Shown piece after piece: positions 1 through 5,031 of a stretch of 5,086 nucleotides of DNA. The position numbers were made by a program, and so were the translations under genes. The number at the start of each line of letters is the position of its first letter. The stretch's first letter is position 1. Origin of the DNA: Ardenticatenia bacterium (GTDB lineage: Bacteria; Chloroflexota; Anaerolineae; Aggregatilineales; Ch27); NCBI GenBank assembly GCA_026983935.1, contig JALSTC010000077.1, positions 1 to 5,086 on the forward strand, given 5' to 3'. The notes under the pieces were generated by a model. The model was given only the letters and a program-made list of their open reading frames with translations, did no database searches and was not told where the DNA came from.

Positions 1-1
1 G

Positions 2-961
2 GCGCAAAATGATCAGCCGATGATGGCAGCCGACCTGCAGGCCCCCGGCATGGTCAGGCAGCACTATCCGCTCATGCTGCCGCGGACGCTGCCAGCCGGT
101 AGATACCGCCTCATGGCAGGAGCGTATTATCAGACCTCGGACGGCCCCCTTTCCCTGCTTGATGATCACGGTGAAGCCCGCACAGCTATCGGCCAGATCA
201 CCATCCATGCCAGCCGCATCCCGCCGGTGACAGGTCACGAACTTTATACGCCGTTTGATGCCTCCCTCATCCTGCTCGGCTACGATTACGATCTCTCGGT
301 TCCGGGCCGGGCACGGCTTTACCTGCACTGGCAGATCACAATGGACAACCCCGGCACTATCCTGGCGCTGAACATCAGCAACGCTGCAGAACAGCCTCTG
401 GCAGCGGCGGACATCCCATTGGGGGAACGGGGATTTCTGACCACTGCGCACGATCTACCTGATGTTGCGACCGTTGATGGACTGCGTATCACCATTGCCA
501 GAGAAGACGGAGAACTCCTCCTGCCGCGAGCAGCATGGGGACTGCCTCTGAGTCCTGCTGCTTCCATCCCCGGCCCGTCCGCCGGGGAACGATACATCAT
601 GATTGGCGAGGCAGCCATCACCAGCTATGACGTTTATCCGGCGGAAAGGCCAGGCGAAGAAACAATCGTCGCGTTGACCATGCGGAGTCTGTCCACACTG
701 ACACAGGACATCAGCTTTCAGTTAGCCAGTGGAGAGGTTCGGACGAACAGCACGCCGGTTGGCGGTACCATCCCGACGCTGAAGTGGGGCTGGAGCGCGA
801 TGATCATGGATCGCCTTCGCCTGCAATGGCCCGAATCATCCGACGCGCAACCTGATGCACCACTGACTCTGACCCTCTACGACGCCTTTACCAGCCAACC
901 CTGGCCAGTATTCGATCCCATACTCGGGCAGAACGGCCCATTCCTGCCGCTGAGCCAATAA
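2..961 (+). CDS. C-terminal part of a beta-rich extracytoplasmic protein, 5' end outside the window
   Basis: The frame is open from the left edge to a TAA at 959-961, giving 319 visible residues. The first ATG (position 20) has no Shine-Dalgarno sequence and coding continues upstream of it, so this is a 5'-truncated gene, not a complete 313-residue protein. The visible part has no membrane helix. It reads as beta-sandwich material: near residue 30 is a segment LPAGRYRLMAGAYY, typical of domains describing a 'gain' strand pair, and later alternating hydrophobic strands (ARLYLHWQI, DRLRLQW) recur, consistent with two similar domains. In Chloroflexota, tails of this style often follow multi-spanning family-39-type membrane glycosyltransferases; that parent is my inference and cannot be seen here. 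A stand-alone secreted protein is equally possible. It ends six bases before a strong terminator and points toward the next gene. Confidence 0.55.
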   Translation, partial: AQNDQPMMAADLQAPGMVRQHYPLMLPRTLPAGRYRLMAGAYYQTSDGPLSLLDDHGEARTAIGQITIHASRIPPVTGHELYTPFDASLILLGYDYDLSVPGRARLYLHWQITMDNPGTILALNISNAAEQPLAAADIPLGERGFLTTAHDLPDVATVDGLRITIAREDGELLLPRAAWGLPLSPAASIPGPSAGERYIMIGEAAITSYDVYPAERPGEETIVALTMRSLSTLTQDISFQLASGEVRTNSTPVGGTIPTLKWGWSAMIMDRLRLQWPESSDAQPDAPLTLTLYDAFTSQPWPVFDPILGQNGPFLPLSQ

Positions 962-966
962 AAGCA

Positions 967-996
967 AAAAGCGGTGCCCGTGACGGCACCGCTTTT
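967..996. terminator. Bidirectional intrinsic terminator between convergent genes
   Basis: A perfect 12-bp inverted repeat, AAAAGCGGTGCC (967-978) and GGCACCGCTTTT (985-996), encloses a six-base loop CGTGAC. The GC core is flanked by an A-run on the left and a T-run on the right, so it has the form of a rho-independent terminator on either strand. It lies 5 bases after the stop of the left gene and 28 bases after the stop of the minus-strand surface-protein gene, exactly where convergent transcripts should end. Confidence 0.9.
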
Positions 997-1024
997 CTCA
1001 TAAACTGGTTGCTGCTCCTGCTGC

Positions 1025-2653
1025 TCAACGACGCAGAAGAAGCGTCAGCCCAAGCCCGCCGACCAGAACCACACCTGCCAGGCCCAGCACAATCACACCG
1101 CTGTACTGCAGCAGCAGATCTGTGATGCTGGTGCGTGTATCGGTCTCGGTGCCGGGTTCGTCACTGAACAGACCAACGCCCTGCACCGGAGGCGGCTGCG
1201 GCGGCGTAAAGCCTGATGCTGCCCCGAAAATCGCCTCGACGGTCTGCCCGGCGCTGACGCTGATCGCGTAAGTGCTGGGGGTCGTGACGCCGTAGCCATC
1301 GGGCGGCGTCAGGCTCACCATGTAATTCCCCGGCGCAACATCCTCAAAACAGTAAGGCTCGCTCTCCCCATCGGTTGTGTAGCTCTCAACAGTTGCACCG
1401 CCCTGAGAGAGAATGATCTGACCGTCCGCAAGCAGTCCCTCACCGCTTTCACGCAAACGGTTGGGATTCGTATCCTCGAATAGCAGGGCGCAGACCCGCC
1501 CCGCTTCTACGCCACTATCCAACTGCAGGACAGGCACAGCCGCATCCACAACAGGAGCTGGATCGTACGCTTCAATTGGCTGCGCCGTGGGTTCACCAGA
1601 GGATTCTGGCGCTGGCGGCGACTCTGCTTCCCCGCCATTTTCATCCCCACTGCCGGCTGAATCGCCGCTGTCAGTACCTTCATCAGCAGATGAGGCGGAA
1701 GATTCCCCTGTTGCAGGGCGGATAATCAGCTCCTGGCCGGGGTAGATGAAACGGGCATCTTCCATCGTCATACCATTAAGTTCGAGCAGCTCAGGGATCG
1801 TGATGTCATAAGCCACCGCAATGGCCGCAACTGTATCACCGCTGCGCACAGTATGGACGATAGAACCGTCTTCGCGCGGCCCCTGCGGCACAACTTCCGG
1901 CGCAATCGCTGGCGGTGGCGGCGCAGACTGCCCGCCATCCGAACCGCCGGACGTCGAGCCATCAACGATGGTCAGGGAAGCGGCATCCCAGAACACATGC
2001 TGGTGACGCACAGGAACCTGCATGCTGGCATTCAGCACGACCGTCACCGAACCGGCCGCTGCTGCCGCGTCCACGGTCATCTGCTGAAAAGCGGTGTACG
2101 GAGCAACCGTGTTAGACCAGACAATACTGCCAGAATTGGGATCATTGGCCCCCGTGGGATCAATACCAACCCGGAAGCTGGCCCCGGTATCCGTCTGACT
2201 GACTACACTGCCATCATCTGTAATGCAGGGATCCACGGGCTGTTCGGCATCACTGTTGCAGCTCCAGATGCGACCAAAAGCCGAAAGGCGAACGGTGCTG
2301 CCGGGTGTAATGCCGCTGACGGTCTGATACAGGGAAATGTTGTACGTTGACCAGCCCTTGTAAGCATCAAACGAACCATTGCCTTCATAAACGCCAACAT
2401 TGGAGACAACTTCCTGTCCACGCTGAAGCTGCCGCCCTACCAGGCCATCGGTCACACTCGCCGAGACACTCCAGCCAGGAGGCGCCGTAAGCGTGATGCC
2501 ATCGCCGTGAGGCTGTTCAAAGTTTGGGTTTGTCAGAAGATTCCCCTGTGCCTGAACCTGCACGGGCGCAGCCAGCCAGGGGATCACGAAAAGCGCGATG
2601 ATCATCGCGTTCAAGAGCAAGCCATATCGGTGCATCAACTTTCGAGCATCCAT
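1025..2653 (-). CDS. Secreted, membrane-anchored surface protein with LysM and SdrD/Cna_B-like domains
   Basis: 542 residues. Order: a signal peptide (basic start, hydrophobic 12-30, likely cleavage after VQA at 35); a galactose-binding/CBM-like beta-sandwich (about 37-231), opening with NPNFE at 42-46 and containing a Cys pair at 132 and 143; a Pro/Gly linker; one LysM domain (266-312) with HTVRSGDTV and YPGQELIIRP; an acidic Ser/Gly/Glu/Pro linker (313-380); an SdrD_B/Cna_B-like domain (384-477) with FEDTNPN and a Cys pair at 388 and 435; a Pro-rich spacer; a C-terminal transmembrane helix (518-540) ending in Arg-Arg. LysM domains bind peptidoglycan or related GlcNAc polymers, so the protein should span from membrane to wall and display a sugar- or surface-binding head. 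The ATG at 2653 follows AAGGA with a 12-base spacer, a little long; an in-frame ATG seven codons in has no better site and would shorten the basic signal-peptide start. No LPXTG motif is present. The ligand cannot be told from sequence. Confidence 0.87.
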   Translation of the reverse strand: MDARKLMHRYGLLLNAMIIALFVIPWLAAPVQVQAQGNLLTNPNFEQPHGDGITLTAPPGWSVSASVTDGLVGRQLQRGQEVVSNVGVYEGNGSFDAYKGWSTYNISLYQTVSGITPGSTVRLSAFGRIWSCNSDAEQPVDPCITDDGSVVSQTDTGASFRVGIDPTGANDPNSGSIVWSNTVAPYTAFQQMTVDAAAAAGSVTVVLNASMQVPVRHQHVFWDAASLTIVDGSTSGGSDGGQSAPPPPAIAPEVVPQGPREDGSIVHTVRSGDTVAAIAVAYDITIPELLELNGMTMEDARFIYPGQELIIRPATGESSASSADEGTDSGDSAGSGDENGGEAESPPAPESSGEPTAQPIEAYDPAPVVDAAVPVLQLDSGVEAGRVCALLFEDTNPNRLRESGEGLLADGQIILSQGGATVESYTTDGESEPYCFEDVAPGNYMVSLTPPDGYGVTTPSTYAISVSAGQTVEAIFGAASGFTPPQPPPVQGVGLFSDEPGTETDTRTSITDLLLQYSGVIVLGLAGVVLVGGLGLTLLLRR

Positions 2654-2690
2654 AGTCAGGTCAATTCCTTATCATCACTTCACATTGACC

Positions 2691-2728
2691 GCGCTCGCGG
2701 CCTCCTGTCTCCCAGACGGCACGAGCGC
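2691..2728 (-). promoter_or_regulatory. Nested hairpin in the 5' leader of the surface-protein gene
   Basis: An outer 7-bp stem GCGCTCG (2691-2697) / CGAGCGC (2722-2728), a middle 3-bp GCC/GGC (2700-2702 / 2718-2720) and an inner 4-bp GTCT/AGAC (2707-2710 / 2714-2717) with a CCC loop form one 14-bp imperfect hairpin with small bulges. If the minus-strand promoter at 2781-2810 is right, it sits in the transcribed leader, 38-75 bases before the start codon. It lacks a U-tract on the minus strand, so it is not an intrinsic terminator; an mRNA-stabilising element or a protein site are both possible. Confidence 0.45.
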
Positions 2729-2780
2729 GTTATTTCCTGCTGACGACCAGAGCAAGACAGCCCGGCGCGTCAGCGCAGCA

Positions 2781-2810
2781 AGACTAACATGGATGCCTTG
2801 CTCATGTCAA
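2781..2810 (-). promoter_or_regulatory. Candidate sigma70 promoter of the surface-protein gene
   Basis: On the minus strand a perfect -35 TTGACA (2805-2810) is followed after 18 bases by TAGTCT (2781-2786), which keeps the key T, A and final T of the -10 box and is preceded by TGT, the extended -10 motif. Transcription would begin near 2774, giving a leader of about 120 bases. The -10 is weak, but the perfect -35 and extended -10 compensate. Confidence 0.5.
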
Positions 2811-2896
2811 CACTTCCTTAAGCGGCATTTCCCCGCTCTACAGGCAACTAAACCGGCAAATTCACACCAAAGCCTTGCGCATCCGCCTATCAAGGC
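2795..2896. promoter_or_regulatory. Three GCCTTG half-sites in the two divergent promoters (candidate operators)
   Basis: GCCTTGC occurs at 2795-2801, inside the spacer of the minus-strand promoter. GCCTTG recurs at 2872-2877, overlapping the -35 of the plus-strand promoter, and its reverse complement CAAGGC lies at 2891-2896, directly before that promoter's -10. The latter two form an inverted repeat with a 13-base spacer (19 bp start to start, near two helical turns). The placement would suit a repressor acting on the operon and perhaps on both genes. No regulator is encoded in the window, and six-base matches could be chance. Confidence 0.3.
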
Positions 2897-2904
2897 AATA
2901 TAAT
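2875..2904 (+). promoter_or_regulatory. Candidate sigma70 promoter of the microcompartment operon
   Basis: A perfect TATAAT -10 box (2899-2904) lies 18 bases after TTGCGC (2875-2880), which keeps the critical TTG of the -35 box. Transcription would start near 2911, about 31 bases before the isomerase start, with AGGAG (2932-2936) in that short leader. Spacing, orientation and position all fit the plus-strand operon. The imperfect -35 overlaps a possible operator half-site, which would suit a regulated promoter. Confidence 0.65.
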
Positions 2905-2941
2905 TCACGCCACTGTCATCATTCGCTGGTCAGGAGTCAAC

Positions 2942-3646
2942 ATGCCGGTTGACGAGGCCCATATCCGGGCAATGGTTCGGCGTGTGCTGAAGCGCACGCT
3001 GGGGCTGTCCGCTCATGAGAAAACACGACGCCCGATCATCGGGCAGTCGGAGGTGGCAAATGCCACACCGGGCAGCACGTTGACCGTCCCCGCGGACGCG
3101 ATCATCACGCCGTTGGCCCGGCAAACCGCGCAGGAGATGCAGATCACCATTGCAGTCCAGGGGCAGGAGCCAGAGCCTGCGCCAGATGAAAAGGTCATCG
3201 CCATCGGGTCCGATCACGGCGGCTACAAGCTCAAGGAAGCGCTCAAAACACACCTGCAGAGCAGCGGTTATCCGGTTATTGACTGTGGCACCGATTCAAC
3301 GGAATCGGTTGATTATCCAGATTTCGCCTATGCAGTCGCCGAACTGGTCAGCAATGGGCGGGCATGGCGCGGAATCATCATTGACGGCGCGGGCATTGGG
3401 AGCTGCATGGCCGCCAACAAAGTGCCCGGCATTCGCGCCGCAATGTGTTATGATCAGGCTACGGCTGTAAACAGCCGCGAACACAACAACGCCAATGTAC
3501 TGACACTCGGCGCGGGTTTGATCGGCCCTAATCTGGCCCGCCAGATCGTGGATACCTGGCTGACAACCGCTTTTGGTGGTGGACGGCACGCCCGCCGTGT
3601 GGATAAAATCATGGCTATTGAGCAGAAATTCAGCAGGAAGCAATAA
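2942..3646 (+). CDS. Microcompartment-associated RpiB/LacAB-family sugar-phosphate isomerase with N-terminal extension
   Basis: 234 residues, against about 150 for ordinary RpiB. The catalytic domain (84-232) shows GSDHGGYKLKEAL with Asp91 and His92, DYPDFA, AANKVPGIRA (157-166), SREHNNANVL with His181, and GGRHARRV (213-220), all family landmarks for aldose-ketose isomerisation of phosphosugars. Where E. coli RpiB has its catalytic Cys66 (ICGTG), this protein has Asp148 (IDGAG); Cys155 lies further along in GSCM. LacA-type subunits carry a similar Asp, so the substrate may not be ribose-5-phosphate. The extension has a basic amphipathic helix (about 4-21) like an encapsulation peptide, then a segment VPADAIITPLAR (49-60) of a kind seen in microcompartment proteins, then a Pro/Glu linker. 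AGGAG five bases before the ATG supports the start. Its stop overlaps the aldolase start (TAATG). It probably works inside the shell with the aldolase; the exact reaction is unproven. Confidence 0.88.
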   Translation: MPVDEAHIRAMVRRVLKRTLGLSAHEKTRRPIIGQSEVANATPGSTLTVPADAIITPLARQTAQEMQITIAVQGQEPEPAPDEKVIAIGSDHGGYKLKEALKTHLQSSGYPVIDCGTDSTESVDYPDFAYAVAELVSNGRAWRGIIIDGAGIGSCMAANKVPGIRAAMCYDQATAVNSREHNNANVLTLGAGLIGPNLARQIVDTWLTTAFGGGRHARRVDKIMAIEQKFSRKQ

Positions 3647-4560
3647 TGCAGATCAACGAGACCCAACTCGAGTCACTGGTCGAGGAAATCACAAAACAGG
3701 TACTGATTGCGCTCCATACTTCAGCGCCATCACCAGCGTCTCATGAAGAAGGCGAGTGCTGCGATCACAAAGACGGGCGCTGCGTGCGTGACTGTGCGCC
3801 CCGCGTGCAGACAGTTGTGGATGCAGGGGCATCCCGTGTTGCAAGCACCCTGGGCATCATTCCCAAAGACCTGGCCATTGCACGCATGATAGACCACACG
3901 CTGCTGAAACCGGACGCAACGGCAGAGCAGATCGCGCAGTTGTGCTACGAAGCGCGCAAGTATCATTTTGCCTCGGTGGTTGTGAATCCGAGCTACGTCA
4001 AACTCTGTGCCCAACTGCTTAAAGATGTGGATGATGTGGCCGTCTGCACGGTGATTGGCTTCCCATTGGGGGCAACGACTCCAGACGTCAAGGCCTATGA
4101 AACAGCCGAAGCCATTGATGACGGCGCTACCGAGATTGACATGGTAATCAATGTCGGCGCGCTCAAGAGCAAAGACTGGGATCTCGTCTTCGAAGATGTT
4201 TCACGGGTCGTTGCCACGGCCCATGCCCGAGGAGCACTGGTCAAAGTCATTCTGGAAACGGCGCTGCTGACCGACGATGAGAAAGTGGCAGCCTGCCAGA
4301 TATGTAAACAGGCCGGCGCGGATTTCGTCAAGACAAGCACAGGCTTTGGCCCCGGCGGCGCAACTGCCGAAGACGTCGCCCTCATGCGGCGCGTCGTTGG
4401 CGCGGAGATGGGTGTCAAAGCTGCGGGCGGTGTTCGCACGCTGGAAGATGCGCAAAAGATGATCCAGGCAGGCGCGACGCGGATCGGTGCCAGCGCTGGC
4501 GTGCGCATCGTCAAAGAAGCACGCGGCGAAAAAGTCAGCGGGCCAGTCAAATCTTACTAG
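3646..4560 (+). CDS. deoC: Deoxyribose-5-phosphate aldolase (DERA) with microcompartment targeting extension
   Basis: 304 residues, against about 210-260 for free-standing DERA. The class I aldolase barrel (about 69-300) contains IDHTLLKP (82-89), EIDMVINVG with Asp165, FVKTSTGF with Schiff-base Lys229, and VKAAGGVRT with Lys258, matching Asp102, Lys167 and Lys201 of the E. coli enzyme. It should cleave 2-deoxyribose-5-phosphate to glyceraldehyde-3-phosphate and acetaldehyde. The extra N-terminus has an amphipathic helix (about 4-24, ETQLESLVEEITKQVLIAL) of the encapsulation-peptide type, a Ser/Pro/Ala linker, and a Cys cluster (Cys38, Cys39, Cys46, Cys50, plus His41) that could bind metal or form disulfides. 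A conserved-looking VDAGASRV (58-65) joins this to the barrel. The start overlaps the isomerase stop by one base with AGGAAG five bases upstream, so the two are translationally coupled. Family and active site are certain; cargo status rests on the helix and the shell-gene neighbours. Confidence 0.95.
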   Translation: MQINETQLESLVEEITKQVLIALHTSAPSPASHEEGECCDHKDGRCVRDCAPRVQTVVDAGASRVASTLGIIPKDLAIARMIDHTLLKPDATAEQIAQLCYEARKYHFASVVVNPSYVKLCAQLLKDVDDVAVCTVIGFPLGATTPDVKAYETAEAIDDGATEIDMVINVGALKSKDWDLVFEDVSRVVATAHARGALVKVILETALLTDDEKVAACQICKQAGADFVKTSTGFGPGGATAEDVALMRRVVGAEMGVKAAGGVRTLEDAQKMIQAGATRIGASAGVRIVKEARGEKVSGPVKSY

Positions 4561-4681
4561 CACACAGATAGATTGAGCCATATGGCAGGACGGGCACAGT
4601 CACAGCGCTGATGCAGCAGCAAACACAGGCATGGTGGGCGCCAATGGTAGCGCCCTACAACACGCAATAAGGAGAATACGC
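4561..4681 (+). promoter_or_regulatory. 121-bp spacer between aldolase and shell gene with a stem-loop
   Basis: No gene is visible in this spacer. A 6-bp GC stem GGGCGC (4636-4641) / GCGCCC (4650-4655) closes an eight-base loop and ends 13 bases before the AAGGAG of the shell gene. No T-run follows, so it is not a simple terminator. In microcompartment operons shell proteins are needed in excess over enzymes, and a stem here could protect the downstream mRNA or set its 5' end; that role is inferred. I found no convincing -35/-10 pair in the spacer. Confidence 0.4.
4669..4674 (+). promoter_or_regulatory. Ribosome binding site that fixes the shell-protein start
   Basis: AAGGAG with a seven-base spacer precedes the ATG at 4682. 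An in-frame ATG at 4631 would add 17 residues unlike any BMC-H N-terminus and has no ribosome site, so 4682 is the start. Confidence 0.9.
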
Positions 4682-5020
4682 ATGGCGGAAGCACTGGGTA
4701 TGATCGAATGTCGCAGCTTTGCGGCGGTGGTAGAGGCCGCGGACGCGATGGTCAAGGCCGCACGGGTTGAACTGGTCAGCTACGAAAAGACCGGCGGCGG
4801 CTTTGTCACGGCAGTGGTGCGCGGCGACGTCGCGGCAGTCAAGGCTGCCGTCGAAGCAGGCGTGCGCGGTGCAGAGAAGGTCGGCGAGATCGTAGCCGTC
4901 CATGTTATCCCGCGGCCACACGTGAACGTGGATGCCGTTATGCCGCTGGGGCGCGTCGAAGAAGGGCAGGCCGCCATGGGCACCGAGAAATACGCCAAGA
5001 TGGCAACTGAAGAGAAATAA
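4682..5020 (+). CDS. BMC-H hexameric microcompartment shell protein, PduA-like
   Basis: 112 residues forming a single BMC domain (about 3-90), starting ALGMIE and containing DAMVKAA (edge Lys25, equivalent to PduA Lys26), VRGDVAAVKAA (46-56) and HVIPRPH (74-80), the classic hexamer-contact motif. Such proteins assemble into flat hexamers that tile the shell facets, with a central pore for small polar metabolites. The pore loop here is KTGGGF (36-41), so the residue equivalent to PduA Ser40 is Gly39, giving an all-glycine rim. About 20 residues (91-112, Glu/Lys/Ala-rich) extend past the usual PduA end and may be a flexible tail on the shell surface. It is the third gene of the operon and is followed 11 bases later by a pentamer gene. 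Among shell types it resembles PduA/EutM-like BMC-H, not a tandem BMC-T. Confidence 0.96.
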   Translation: MAEALGMIECRSFAAVVEAADAMVKAARVELVSYEKTGGGFVTAVVRGDVAAVKAAVEAGVRGAEKVGEIVAVHVIPRPHVNVDAVMPLGRVEEGQAAMGTEKYAKMATEEK

Positions 5021-5031
5021 CGGCGGAGTCG

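Larger units (their letters stand above)
2654..2941. other. Divergent intergenic regulatory region
   Basis: This 288-bp region separates the surface-protein gene from the microcompartment operon. I see no credible coding here: the plus-strand open frames that cross it lack ribosome sites, start inside the surface gene and have no family resemblance. It holds one sigma70-type promoter candidate for each direction, a nested hairpin in the leader of the minus-strand gene, and three GCCTTG half-sites, described separately. A small 5-bp stem at 2821-2837 (AGCGG/CCGCT) also lies between the promoters. Confidence 0.8.

Noticed and set aside
1008..1024. CTG/CTC triplet-rich tract after the terminator as a repeat element
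   Set aside because: It is short and irregular, and fits ordinary composition next to the Leu-rich membrane-helix codons of the surface gene.
1853..2350. 165-codon plus-strand open frame opposite the surface-protein gene
   Set aside because: It has no ribosome site, is rich in Arg/His/Asn with no family resemblance, and lies wholly antisense to a gene with clear domains.
2821..2837. Small hairpin AGCGG/CCGCT as a terminator
   Set aside because: Only 5 bp, no T-run on either strand and no gene ending nearby.
2598..2903. 101-codon plus-strand open frame across the divergent intergenic region
   Set aside because: It starts within the surface gene, has no ribosome site, and runs through both promoter candidates; composition looks random.
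4095..4550. 151-codon minus-strand open frame opposite the aldolase gene
   Set aside because: It is Ala/Ser/Pro-rich shadow coding caused by the GC-biased third positions of the aldolase gene, with no start signal.
4631..4681. Upstream ATG that would lengthen the BMC-H protein by 17 residues
   Set aside because: No ribosome site precedes it, the added residues overlap the spacer stem, and the BMC domain begins right at the ATG at 4682 behind AAGGAG.
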